DNA of 50,844 nucleotides from Collinsella aerofaciens. GTDB lineage: Bacteria > Actinomycetota > Coriobacteriia > Coriobacteriales > Coriobacteriaceae. The stretch is from assembly GCF_015557435.1 (NCBI RefSeq), contig NZ_JADNOH010000102.1, forward strand, positions 1-50,844, written 5' to 3'. Shown here piece by piece: positions 8,112 to 16,288 of the stretch. Under the pieces are notes generated by a model. The model was not told where the DNA came from and ran no database searches. It saw nothing but the letters and a program-made list of their open reading frames with translations. Each line of letters starts with the position of its first letter. Positions within the stretch are counted from its first letter, which is position 1. Made by a program: the position numbers and the translations under genes.

Positions 8112-8174
8112 TAGCCAAAGCAATCGTCATCCTCCTAAACGGGAAGATTCCGTCGATTGCGCCACGCGGACCGG

Positions 8175-9218
8175 CTACTCGAAGTATTGGAACTTGTTCG
8201 TTGAGAAGGCGAAGGTTACGGTGAAGCCTTCGCCGGGCTCCGACGCTGCGGTGACGGCGATGCCCATTTTGGAGCATAGGCGTGCCACCAGGTAGAGGCC
8301 GATGCCCGTTGCGCGTTTGGTCGTGCGGCCGTTGTCGCCGGTAAAGCCCTTCTCGAACACGCGGGGCAGGTCAGCTGCGCTCACGCCGCAACCGTTGTCG
8401 GCAACGGTAAGCTCAATACGCTCGCTCGCCTGGCCTTCGTCCAGTAGCGCTCCCGAAAACGTAATCTTCGCACCGTCCTCGCGCGCGTATTTAATGCTGT
8501 TCTGAATAAGTTGGCCCAGGATAAACTCGAGCCACTTCTCGTCGGTAAAGACCTCAAAGTCGAGGTTCTCACACACCGGTGCCACGTGCGCCGCGATGAG
8601 CTCGCGCGCGTTGGCCTTAATCGCGCCCGTCACCAGGGCCTTGAGGCTCCAGCGGCGAATCAGATAGTCGCGCTCCACGACTTCCGAGCGCGCATAGTAG
8701 AGCGCCTGGTCGATGTAGCGCTCCACGCGGGCCAGCTCGCGACCCAGGTCATCCACGCGCGATAGGTCGCCTTCGCTGCCGTCCAGGTTTTCCAAGATCA
8801 GATGGGCTGCCGCCAGGGGCAACTTGGCCTCGTGGACCCAGCTCTCGATATAGTCGCGATAGTCATCGGTTTGACGGCGGCCTTCGGCTACCTCATCGCA
8901 AGCCGCCTTGCCCACGCGACGCAAGACCTCGTACTCGAGCTCGCCCTCAGCATAAGTCGGGCACTGCACCATCTCCTGCACCCATGCTGGGCTTTCCAGC
9001 TCCTCGGCCGCGCGCTCCAGCTGATGCAAAAAACGACGACGGCGCGCATACTCGATCACGATTCCGAGCATGCCAAAGATAAAGGACACGCCAACTGCCA
9101 CGATTGTGATGGAAACGGGCGCCCCGGCGACCGTCAGCACAAAGCAGCTCAGCAGCACGCCGCACGTCCACACGGCGACGGGAAGCAGCGCGTCTTTAAA
9201 GAACTTGGCAAACATCAT
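8175..9218 (-). CDS. Sensor histidine kinase, BceS-like intramembrane-sensing type
   Basis: A 347-residue membrane kinase. Two transmembrane helices (about 11-32 and 36-57) are joined by only a few residues, so there is no extracellular sensor domain; this is the layout of BceS/intramembrane-sensing kinases that respond to cell-wall antibiotics through an ABC transporter. The phospho-acceptor is H129 in YIESWVHEAKLP, followed by the N box (QLIQNSIKYA), DNGCGV, the F box (FEKGFTG) and the G box (ATGIGLYL). It starts 9 bases after the response regulator stop. Known Bce systems have a BceAB permease beside them; none is seen here, so its signal is unknown. Confidence 0.88.
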   Translation of the reverse strand: MMFAKFFKDALLPVAVWTCGVLLSCFVLTVAGAPVSITIVAVGVSFIFGMLGIVIEYARRRRFLHQLERAAEELESPAWVQEMVQCPTYAEGELEYEVLRRVGKAACDEVAEGRRQTDDYRDYIESWVHEAKLPLAAAHLILENLDGSEGDLSRVDDLGRELARVERYIDQALYYARSEVVERDYLIRRWSLKALVTGAIKANARELIAAHVAPVCENLDFEVFTDEKWLEFILGQLIQNSIKYAREDGAKITFSGALLDEGQASERIELTVADNGCGVSAADLPRVFEKGFTGDNGRTTKRATGIGLYLVARLCSKMGIAVTAASEPGEGFTVTFAFSTNKFQYFE

Positions 9219-9227
9219 GGCCGGCCC

Positions 9228-9899
9228 CTAGACCGAATAGCCCTGGCCGCGGTGCGTGGTCAGATACCCCTTGATGCCGATTTTTTCGAGCGTGGTGCGC
9301 AGGCGGTTGATGTTGACGGTAAGCGTGTTGTCGTCCACGAAGGCATCGGAGTCCCACAGATCCTGCATGATAGCCGAGCGCGAAACGATCTTACCCGCGC
9401 GGCTCAGGAGCAGCGAGAGAATGCGCAGCTCGTTTTTGGTGAGCTCGGTGGCATCGCCGGTTGCCGTATTGGTGACCGTGGAGCGGGCGAGATCGAGCTC
9501 CAGTCCCTTATGGACAAGCGTGCTGCGCTCGCCTGCCGCCGCGGTGCGTCGCAGCAGGGCGTTGATGCGCGCCACGAGCACGCGGGCGCTATAGGGCTTA
9601 GGGACAAAGTCGTCCGCGCCGAGCGTCATGGCCATGACCTCGTCGATCTCGGTCGTGCGCGACGTAAGGACGATGATGGGAACCTCGGACTCGCGGCGGA
9701 CTTCGTGGCAGATATGCTGGCCGTCTTTGACGGGAAGTGTGAGGTCGAGCAGTACCAGATCGGGCGTGGCCGCGAGGATATCGCGCGAGACGTGCTCGAA
9801 CGATTCGCAGGCCTCGACCTCAAACCCGGCGCGCGCCAAGATGTCGGCGAGCTCGCGACGGATGGGTTCGTCGTCCTCAACGATATAGATCAGCGCCAT
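9228..9899 (-). CDS. Response regulator, OmpR/PhoB family
   Basis: A 223-residue regulator with a receiver domain (1-118) and a winged-helix DNA-binding domain (about 128-223). The acidic pocket EDDE (8-11), phospho-acceptor D52 in LLDLTLP and the conserved Lys in PKPYS are present. The winged helix ends in the typical RGQGYSV. It is the first gene of the two-gene operon with the kinase at 8175-9218 and should be its partner. GAGGGGAG precedes the ATG by about nine bases. CATAAT at 9932-9937 (minus strand) is a possible -10. Confidence 0.9.
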   Translation of the reverse strand: MALIYIVEDDEPIRRELADILARAGFEVEACESFEHVSRDILAATPDLVLLDLTLPVKDGQHICHEVRRESEVPIIVLTSRTTEIDEVMAMTLGADDFVPKPYSARVLVARINALLRRTAAAGERSTLVHKGLELDLARSTVTNTATGDATELTKNELRILSLLLSRAGKIVSRSAIMQDLWDSDAFVDDNTLTVNINRLRTTLEKIGIKGYLTTHRGQGYSV

Positions 9900-10042
9900 G
9901 GATTACGCTCCCCTCTTGGTTGTCTCACAGTCATTATGGCCGCGAAGCCACCAGTGCGCGCCGCGCACGGCGCCAAGGTGACAGAACTGTTCGCGAGCGG
10001 TGGCGTTGGGCACGTCTCGCGCTCGCAACGTATACGGGGGCC

Positions 10043-10081
10043 AAAATGATTTTTTAATCCCCGTCCCAAAAAAAATCATTT
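10043..10081. terminator. A/T-stem hairpin, probable bidirectional terminator
   Basis: AAATGATTTTTT (10044-10055) and AAAAAAAATCATTT (10068-10081) pair around a 12-base loop. The right arm overlaps the stop codon of the unknown gene next door. The A/T stem gives a T-run on either strand. Confidence 0.6.
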
Positions 10082-10787
10082 AGCGGCGGGCGCGGAGCTT
10101 TTCGTAGCCGTCGGCAAAGAAGGCGACCGTGGCGGCGTCGGGCTCGGCGGCATCGGCGTCGGTGGCGGGAACCACGCCGTGCTCGTCGCTCACCAGGAAC
10201 AGTGCGCCCTTGAGCTGAGCGGGGATATCCACGCGCGTGACCGGCATGTCCTTGGTTTGGGCCAGCTGCTCGATGAGCGTCGCCGTACCGCACAGGCACT
10301 CGTCCGCCGGCGCCACAAAGGCCAGCTCGCCGTTGTTGACGGCAGCGAGCAGCTCGGGTGCCACGCCGGTCTCGTCGGCCTCGGAGCGGGCCTCGGCAGA
10401 ACGGGCGCGCAGTGCCTTGGCCGACGTGTCGGCCAGCGGCTCGTACTCCCCCACCGTCATGGCGGCATTGCCGTTCACATCGATCACCAGCATGAGCACG
10501 CCGTCGTGGGCGGTGTAGTCGCCCTCGGCAAGCGACCACTCAACGTGCTGCTTGGCCCAGCTGAGCATGTTATGGGTGAGCGGCTCGCCCTGCACCAAGC
10601 GCTCGGACAGCGCGCGGATGTGGCGGTTGAGCATGGGCACCTTTTTGTTGGACATGCGCCAACGGCAGATGAGCGCGGGCTTATCGAGCGCGAACTTCTC
10701 GACCGCCTCCTGATTGGCGCAAAAGTCCTCGTACGCACGCTGATCCTCGGCATTGCCAAACAGCTCGGCGTCATCAATCTGGGGCAT
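10080..10787 (-). CDS. Uncharacterised protein, 235 residues
   Basis: I do not recognise this family. The ATG at 10787 (MPQIDDAELF) has GAAAGG upstream; an in-frame start eight codons earlier has no clear RBS. The protein is soluble and acidic, with no signal peptide or membrane segment. It has an N-terminal helical part, a central region with an alternating pattern (GVLMLVIDVNGNAAMTVGEY), and a C-terminal part ending in FFADGYEKLRARR. The bacterial codon pattern and the terminators on both sides support a real monocistronic gene. Confidence 0.75.
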   Translation of the reverse strand: MPQIDDAELFGNAEDQRAYEDFCANQEAVEKFALDKPALICRWRMSNKKVPMLNRHIRALSERLVQGEPLTHNMLSWAKQHVEWSLAEGDYTAHDGVLMLVIDVNGNAAMTVGEYEPLADTSAKALRARSAEARSEADETGVAPELLAAVNNGELAFVAPADECLCGTATLIEQLAQTKDMPVTRVDIPAQLKGALFLVSDEHGVVPATDADAAEPDAATVAFFADGYEKLRARR

Positions 10788-10827
10788 GGTTGTACCTTTC
10801 GTGTTAGTCATTCCGTCCTCTTATACC

Positions 10828-10863
10828 AAAAAGACGGCCCTCCAAACGGAGCAGCCGTCTTTT
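10828..10863 (-). terminator. Terminator of purH
   Basis: AAAAAGACGGC/GCCGTCTTTT stem around a 15-base loop, 30 bases past the purH stop. Read on the minus strand it ends in TTTTT. Confidence 0.85.
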
Positions 10864-10892
10864 GCAGAGATTATTTTGTCCCAGGGCGGAAC

Positions 10893-12500
10893 TTAGTGCC
10901 TAAAGTGGCGAGCCCCGGTGAACACCATAGCAATATTGTGTTCATTGCAGGCCTGGATGCTCTCGTCGTCGCGCTTGGAGCCGCCGGGCTGAATGATGCA
11001 GGTCACGCCATGCGCGGCAAGCACGTCCACGTTGTCGCGGAACGGGAAGAACGCGTCGCTTGCGCAGGCAAAGCCGCCCTTCTCAACGCCCTCGCGCTCG
11101 CAGAAGTCCTCGGCACGCTCGCAGGCCAGCAGTGCGGAATCAACGCGGTTGGGCTGACCCGGGCCCATGCCAATGCCGGCCTTGCCCTTGGAAACCAGGA
11201 TGGCGTTGGACTTGACGCCCTTGCAGACCTTCCAGGCAAACTCGAGCTCGGCCATCTCAGCGTCGGTGGGCTTGCGGTCGGTGGGGAACGTAAAGGTCGC
11301 GGGGTCCTCGGTCACATGGTCGACCTCCTGCACCAGCATGCCGCCGTCGATGGAGCGCAGCTCCACCTGGGCGCCGTGGTCCACGCCGCCGGTGGCCAGC
11401 ACGCGCAGGTTGGGGCGCTTGGCCATGCGCTCGAGCGCCTCGTCGGTGTAGCTCGGGGCGATGATGACCTCGACGAACTGCTTGTTCTGGTCGGCGAAGT
11501 GCTCGACCAGCTCAAAGGGAACCTCGCGGTTGCAGGCGATGATGCCGCCGAAGGCGCTCTTGGGATCGCAGGCGAAAGCGCGGTCGTAGGCGGCCGTGAT
11601 GTCCTCGGCAACGGCGGAACCGCAGGGGTTCTGATGCTTGAGGATCACGCAGGCCGGCTCGTCGAACTCGCGGACCAGGTTCCAAGCGGCGTCGGCATCC
11701 AGATAGTTGTTGTAGCTGAGCGGCTTGCCCTGGATCTGCTCGGAGCCCACGAGCGGGAACTGCGAGCTCGCGGTGTTCTCGCAGCCCTCGGCAAAACGAT
11801 AGACCGTGGCCTTCTGCTGTGGGTTCTCGCCATAGCGCAGGTCGTCGACCTTTTCCAGCGAAATCTCGAGCTTGGCAGAGGTGTCCGCCACGTCGCTTGC
11901 CTGGGCGGCAAGCCAACGGGAGATAGCCGTATCGTAGGCGGCGGTAGTCTGGTAGACCTTCACCTGCAGGCGACGACGGGTGGAAAGCGTGGTGCAGCCG
12001 CCGGTCTCGTGCATCTCGGCAAGGACGGCGTCGTAGTCGGCCGGGTCGGAGATGACGGTAACGCTCGCGGCGTTCTTGGCGGCAGAGCGCAGCATGGAGG
12101 GGCCACCGATGTCGATGTGCTCGATGGCATCCGCAAAGGTGACCTCGGGGTTGGCGACGGTCTTCTCGAACTCGTACAGGTTGACGACGACCAGGTCGAT
12201 CAGCTTAATGCCGTGCTGAGCGGCCTCCTGCATGTGCTGCTCGGAATCGCGGCGGGCCAGCAGCGCGCCGTGGACCTTGGGGTGCAGCGTCTTGACGCGG
12301 CCGTCCATCATCTCGGGATAGCCCGTGAACTCCTCGATGGGGGTTACGGGAACGCCCGCGTCCTCGATGGCACGAGCCGTGCCGCCCGTAGAGATAATCT
12401 CGACGCCAAAGTCGTCAACCAGCGTCCGTGCGAAATCGACGACGCCCGTCTTATCGGTAACCGAGATCAACGCGCGTGCGATCTTCACATCAGATCCCAT
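10893..12500 (-). CDS. purH: Bifunctional AICAR transformylase / IMP cyclohydrolase
   Basis: Catalyses the last two steps of IMP synthesis: formylation of AICAR with 10-formyl-tetrahydrofolate, then ring closure. The N-terminal MGS-like cyclohydrolase domain starts ISVTDKTGVVDFA and contains STGGTARAI and GRVKTLHPKVHGALL. The C-terminal transformylase domain contains RYGENPQQ, LKHQNPCG, SDAFFPFRD and QPGGSKRD. Length (535 residues) is normal for the family. AGGAGG lies seven bases before the ATG at 12500. The gene is monocistronic with its own terminator. It also consumes the AICAR produced by histidine synthesis, encoded about 30 kb away. Confidence 0.97.
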   Translation of the reverse strand: MGSDVKIARALISVTDKTGVVDFARTLVDDFGVEIISTGGTARAIEDAGVPVTPIEEFTGYPEMMDGRVKTLHPKVHGALLARRDSEQHMQEAAQHGIKLIDLVVVNLYEFEKTVANPEVTFADAIEHIDIGGPSMLRSAAKNAASVTVISDPADYDAVLAEMHETGGCTTLSTRRRLQVKVYQTTAAYDTAISRWLAAQASDVADTSAKLEISLEKVDDLRYGENPQQKATVYRFAEGCENTASSQFPLVGSEQIQGKPLSYNNYLDADAAWNLVREFDEPACVILKHQNPCGSAVAEDITAAYDRAFACDPKSAFGGIIACNREVPFELVEHFADQNKQFVEVIIAPSYTDEALERMAKRPNLRVLATGGVDHGAQVELRSIDGGMLVQEVDHVTEDPATFTFPTDRKPTDAEMAELEFAWKVCKGVKSNAILVSKGKAGIGMGPGQPNRVDSALLACERAEDFCEREGVEKGGFACASDAFFPFRDNVDVLAAHGVTCIIQPGGSKRDDESIQACNEHNIAMVFTGARHFRH

Positions 12501-12574
12501 GCAGTCCTCCTGTCTGGTACGCCGCCGTGCTCTGTGAGTCGGTGATACGTCGATCTGCAGCGCTCGCGCAGCGG

Positions 12575-12596
12575 CATTGAAAATACTGATTCAATG
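12575..12596. promoter_or_regulatory. Inverted repeat in the purH upstream region
   Basis: CATTGAA (12575-12581) and TTCAATG (12590-12596) face each other across 8 bases, about 75 bases upstream of purH. This has the size of a dimeric repressor site, but no regulator is known. The rest of the 277-base divergent gap to 12778 shows only weak promoter-like strings. Confidence 0.3.
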
Positions 12597-12777
12597 TAGC
12601 GCATCGAGCGCGACGTTGCACCCCGCAACGCACGGCTGTGCAGAAAAAGTTTGCGAGCGGGGGTTGCAGGAGCGCCGCTGAGCACGGTGAGTTGATGGAA
12701 CACAGGGGCACCATAATTAGATGCCAATGGCGTGGTAGAACTGTGCTCGATATGCATCCGCAAAAGAAAGAGGCACC

Positions 12778-13419
12778 ATGGTCTCGCGGGTTCTCTACCG
12801 ACCGTTTGATACCGAAGACTTCGACGCCATCGCGCTGATTCTGCAGCAGCTTTGGCATAACAATTCGGATAACGATGAGTACAACCGCCTTGAGGCCGCG
12901 TGCGACCTCGCCTATTGCCTTTCGTCATCGACGTTTTCGCAGGTTGCCGTAATCGACGGTCAGGCGCGTGGCATTTCGCTCGCGCGTGCGGGACAGAGCT
13001 CCGGCGCCACCGTTAAGGAACATTGGATGGATACCGAGCGTACACTGCTGTCGCAGATGCGTGAGCTAGAACCCGAGTCGTGCGCCGAGTATCTCTCGTT
13101 TGTGCGCGCCACCATTCGAACCAACAACCGCCTGCTCGAGAAAAGCCCACTGCCGCATGACAATGAGGTCACGCTGCTCGCCGTCGACCCTGACGTCCAC
13201 GGCCTGGGCGTGGGATCGGTGCTGCTCGACGCCGCAATCTCACATCTGTCCTCGTGCGGGGCGACCAGCGCACACCTGTATACCGATTCCAACTGCTCGT
13301 GGAAGTTCTACGAGCTGCACGGCTTTAAGCGCACGGCCACGCACCGCGCCAACCGCGAAGAGCGCCGTCACGACATGCCGCGTGAAAGCTTTCTCTACGA
13401 ACTCGACCTAACAGCCTAG
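12778..13419 (+). CDS. GNAT-family N-acetyltransferase
   Basis: A 213-residue single-domain acetyltransferase using acetyl-CoA. Motif A is clear near residues 136-157 (VTLLAVDPDVHGLGVGSVLL, with the HGLGVGS pyrophosphate loop), and the FYELHGFKR strand-loop follows. The first 130 residues are less conserved and mostly helical. The acceptor (small molecule or protein) cannot be told from sequence. The ATG at 12778 has only a weak AGAGG before it. It stands alone, divergent from purH. Confidence 0.85.
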   Translation: MVSRVLYRPFDTEDFDAIALILQQLWHNNSDNDEYNRLEAACDLAYCLSSSTFSQVAVIDGQARGISLARAGQSSGATVKEHWMDTERTLLSQMRELEPESCAEYLSFVRATIRTNNRLLEKSPLPHDNEVTLLAVDPDVHGLGVGSVLLDAAISHLSSCGATSAHLYTDSNCSWKFYELHGFKRTATHRANREERRHDMPRESFLYELDLTA

Positions 13420-13488
13420 CCCAGGCAGCCACACCTAGTCATTTAAGTCTGTCCCCAATGAGTAGCCTTGGTGATCTGCAAATAGCTG

Positions 13489-13716
13489 TGGTCAAAAAAC
13501 ATCAAATATGAGTACTGTTACCTTTTTAGTAGCAGCGATTTGGGGCATTTTTGATGCTTGTAGGCATGACGACCAGCTGCACGAGCTGACGTAACTCCCC
13601 AAATGTTTAATAAAATGGGCTCCTAACGAGAAGTACTCTCATTAGGAGCCCATTATTATGTGCAAACATATGTGACCAACGCAGCAACAGTACTCATATT
13701 TGGCATTTTTTGTCCA
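13489..13716. mobile_element. MITE-like element, 228 bp, with 33-bp terminal inverted repeats
   Basis: The ends 13489-13521 and 13684-13716 are inverted repeats matching at 28 of 33 positions. Each starts TGGnCAAAAAA and includes CAAATATGAGTACTGTT. Both ends are flanked by CTG (13486-13488 and 13717-13719), a possible 3-bp target duplication. No transposase gene fits inside. The interior holds a strong hairpin (GGGCTCCTAA/TTAGGAGCCC, about 13617-13650) and a pair of CCCCAAAT/ATTTGGGG strings. It is A+T-rich compared with the surroundings. Confidence 0.65.
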
Positions 13717-13830
13717 CTGCCCCTTGCGCGAAGGTCCTCAGCGGAAAGTTTGACCCGTTTCGATGCACAAAAAAGGGATGAATCTTCCCTGGCAACCGCC
13801 CAGAAAGATCCACCCCAAAGCAAGCGCTCA

Positions 13831-15777
13831 CTAGAACGTTCCGCCGCCGCCTCCGCCGGCGCCGCCACCACCGCCGCCAGAGAAGCCGCCGCCGCTGCCG
13901 CCGCTCGAGCTATCGGAGCTCGAAGCCAGCTCGCGGATGGTCTCGTGGTACACATCGTTGAACGAATCGAGCGGGGACTCGTTGCCGTAGTGATGGTAAT
14001 ACCACCAGTAGCAGGGGTAGTTGTCGTAGAAATCGTCGCTGTTGCGCAGGTCCGCAGGCACGGCCTCGGCCAGCTGTCGCAGCACTTCTTTCGAAACGCC
14101 CAGGGCAACGCCCATCACCAGCAGCTTGTTCCACAGCACCAGATCGCCCGGGACGGCTTCCTTTAGGCGTGTGAAATCCTCGAGCCAATGCTTGAGCGCC
14201 TTGCAGCGAGCCGCCACCTCGGCGCCCTCCGGCGTGTAACGGCGGAAGGTGCAGCTCAGGACAAAGCCCACAATCACGATGGGAATCGAAATCGCAGCGG
14301 CAACGACGTTGGCCTCCGCAAAGTCGGTATAGAACAGGGAACCCAGGATGCAAAAGACAATAATGATGCCAAGAATCAAGCCGGCCACCAGGGCGACGCT
14401 ACCGTCCGATGCGATAAGCTCGCGCCCTTCCAGCTTGCCCTTGACCGTGGTCTGATAGTCCTCGAGCTTGTCGCCAACAGATTCGGTGCGCTCGCTGGCG
14501 TAATCTTCCAGCTCGCTAAACGTGCGCGAACGGACGCCGTCCTTGTCGGGCTTAACGCCGGCAAAGAAGACCTTGAGTACGTCGCGATCGATGCCGTCCT
14601 TCTTGGCGGCCTTCCAGCCCTCGTCGGTCACGGTGATGCGATACGTCTGCTCCTCTTTTTCACGACGAAGCAGACCCTTCTTCTTGGTCTCGATCGCCTC
14701 TTCCAGCTTGATCACGCGATCGTCGGTAAGCTTCATAAGCGTGGCGATATATGCCTGGTCGGGCACATCATTCCAGGCCATGAGGGCCGCCAGCACGGCA
14801 GGATGGTCGGCCGAGGGCACATCGCGGAAGTAATCGTCCTGGAAGAGCGGCTTGGGCTTGGGGCGACGCAGTTTGAGCATCACGATCGCACCGGTATAGG
14901 CAACTGCCACGACAACACACACTACGGCAATCGCGCTGGCAACCGCACGCGCGTGCTCGCGGCGGGCGTTGGCCTCGTCGGCCCATTCCTTCTCTTCGCT
15001 CAGAATCGTCGACATGCGCTCTTCGCCCGAGGCGGCAAGCTGCGGCACCCAGTCGCTGGGGAAGGCGACGCGCGCCTCGGCGAACTCGCCCTCATGCACG
15101 CACGGAATGGTATAGGTGACCATGGGTTCGCTCTCGTCGAGCGACACGTCGCCCGTCAGCGGACCGTGGCCCCACGCGCGGAAGTTATCGCCCTTGACGG
15201 CCGCCGTCCCCGCGGCGGCGTTTGCGAAGTAGACTTCCATCTCGACGTCATCAGAATCCGCCGACCAGCCGTCGCCCACAAACTTCCAGTAGAGCTCGGC
15301 GGTGTCGGACCAGTTCATGACCGCACCGGTCATGGTGTAGCTCACGTAAAAGATCGCGCTGTCGCCACTCTCGTGGGGACTGAATACCTTGATCCTTACG
15401 CCGTCGCCGGACTGCTCCACCGTGTAAACACCGTTGTCGCCCTTGTTTGCGCTGTCGACCTTGTTAAACGCGGTGTCGTCTTCCTCGACGCTCAGCACAT
15501 CGACCCCCACCGAACCTCCTTGCTGGTTGGAGCCCGTATTGATATCCCAATACACGCCGTTGATGTCGTCGTCAAAATCGAACTGACGTCCCTCGACAAC
15601 GGTCAGCGAGCCATCGGCCTCGACCGTGGCGCCGATATAGGTTTGGCTCATGGAATAGCCGTCGGCATGGGCGACGGCGGGCAGCAGCAACAGTGCGCAC
15701 GCAACAAGCGCGCAGACGGAAGCGAATCGCGCAAATAGGCGGCGCTGCCGACAGGGTTTGGCAACGGGGGCGTTCAT
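13831..15777 (-). CDS. DUF2207 domain membrane protein
   Basis: A 648-residue surface-exposed membrane protein of unknown function. A signal peptide (basic start, hydrophobic core ALVACALLLLPAV, AHA-D cleavage region) is followed by the DUF2207 domain, which begins near YIGATVEADGSLTVVEGRQF. A transmembrane helix lies near 285-305, then a cytoplasmic part, then two further hydrophobic segments near 470-520. The C-terminus is an extreme Ser/Gly tail ending in runs of glycine, typical of this family (the E. coli relative lacks a known role). The ATG at 15777 was chosen because AAAGGA lies seven bases upstream. A weak hairpin with T-run (about 13771-13792) follows the gene. Confidence 0.85.
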   Translation of the reverse strand: MNAPVAKPCRQRRLFARFASVCALVACALLLLPAVAHADGYSMSQTYIGATVEADGSLTVVEGRQFDFDDDINGVYWDINTGSNQQGGSVGVDVLSVEEDDTAFNKVDSANKGDNGVYTVEQSGDGVRIKVFSPHESGDSAIFYVSYTMTGAVMNWSDTAELYWKFVGDGWSADSDDVEMEVYFANAAAGTAAVKGDNFRAWGHGPLTGDVSLDESEPMVTYTIPCVHEGEFAEARVAFPSDWVPQLAASGEERMSTILSEEKEWADEANARREHARAVASAIAVVCVVVAVAYTGAIVMLKLRRPKPKPLFQDDYFRDVPSADHPAVLAALMAWNDVPDQAYIATLMKLTDDRVIKLEEAIETKKKGLLRREKEEQTYRITVTDEGWKAAKKDGIDRDVLKVFFAGVKPDKDGVRSRTFSELEDYASERTESVGDKLEDYQTTVKGKLEGRELIASDGSVALVAGLILGIIIVFCILGSLFYTDFAEANVVAAAISIPIVIVGFVLSCTFRRYTPEGAEVAARCKALKHWLEDFTRLKEAVPGDLVLWNKLLVMGVALGVSKEVLRQLAEAVPADLRNSDDFYDNYPCYWWYYHHYGNESPLDSFNDVYHETIRELASSSDSSSGGSGGGFSGGGGGGAGGGGGGTF

Positions 15778-15828
15778 AGGCACATCCTTTGTCTGTGATA
15801 CCAGTAACGCTATTGTCCCACGTTTGTG

Positions 15829-15935
15829 AGCTCGCGACGCGAGCTTCTAGGTCAGCGGAGTACCAAACGGGACAAAAGTCACGCCCACGGGTAGTCGTTG
15901 GGGACGCTCTTAAACAACTAGCCATTTGGGACAAT
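15829..15935. other. Repeated GGGACAA motifs in the gap upstream of the DUF2207 gene
   Basis: The 500-base gap 15784-16288 contains no gene. It holds an inverted repeat GAGCTCGC/GCGAGCTT (15829-15847) and three GGGACAA motifs: one inverted at 15813-15819 and two direct at 15869-15875 and 15928-15934. These could be binding sites for a regulator of the minus-strand gene; nothing proves it. Confidence 0.3.
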
Positions 15936-16115
15936 CTTTGGCTGAGCCCATGACCGGAGGATAATACCACTTCATAGCTCCGTCACAGGTGTAGCGGCTT
16001 TGTGTGGGCGCGGCGTGAGCCGATTAAGCCGGCGAGCGAGGGGCATAAAGCAGTTGAGCGAAAACGGTTTGCCCCTTTGCCGTTCGCTTGAGGATCATGT
16101 CCCCCTTTTCCGCGG

Positions 16116-16149
16116 AAACCCCGGCAGTTGCGAAGAGCTGCCGGGGTTT
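16116..16149. terminator. Perfect 12-bp hairpin terminator in a gene-free gap
   Basis: AAACCCCGGCAG (16116-16127) and CTGCCGGGGTTT (16138-16149) pair perfectly around a 10-base loop. No protein gene ends nearby on the plus strand (the last is at 13419), and gluQ starts 140 bases downstream. It may end a short untranslated RNA; a GGGGCA/TGCCCC stem lies just upstream (about 16040-16075). Confidence 0.6.
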
Positions 16150-16275
16150 CTGTCGTCTAAGGTGCTGAGTTGATAGACAGAAATCAAAGCACCGAGTCTG
16201 CGGCCCGCCATACGCCATGCAGGGGCCTCGACAACTTGCGAGCCACGGCAACGCCTTCCCTACCGTGCCCCGCGC

Positions 16276-16281
16276 TATACT
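16276..16281 (+). promoter_or_regulatory. -10 element of gluQ, possibly leaderless
   Basis: TATACT ends eight bases before the gluQ ATG at 16289, so transcription would begin at or next to the A of the ATG. No RBS is present before that ATG. No clear -35 was seen. Confidence 0.45.
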
Positions 16282-16288
16282 CGTCCGC

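Noticed and set aside
9626-9888. Additional small genes inside the response regulator region on both strands
   Set aside because: Ser/Arg-rich shadow frames with no RBS, fully inside a gene with clear motifs.
12501-12640. Purine or ZTP riboswitch upstream of purH
   Set aside because: I looked for the conserved core strings and pairing of these classes and did not find them; only a short inverted repeat is present.
12692-12719. Promoter for the GNAT gene (TTGATG with CATAAT or TAATTA)
   Set aside because: Spacing is 14 or 16 bases and the boxes are weak; not reported as a feature.
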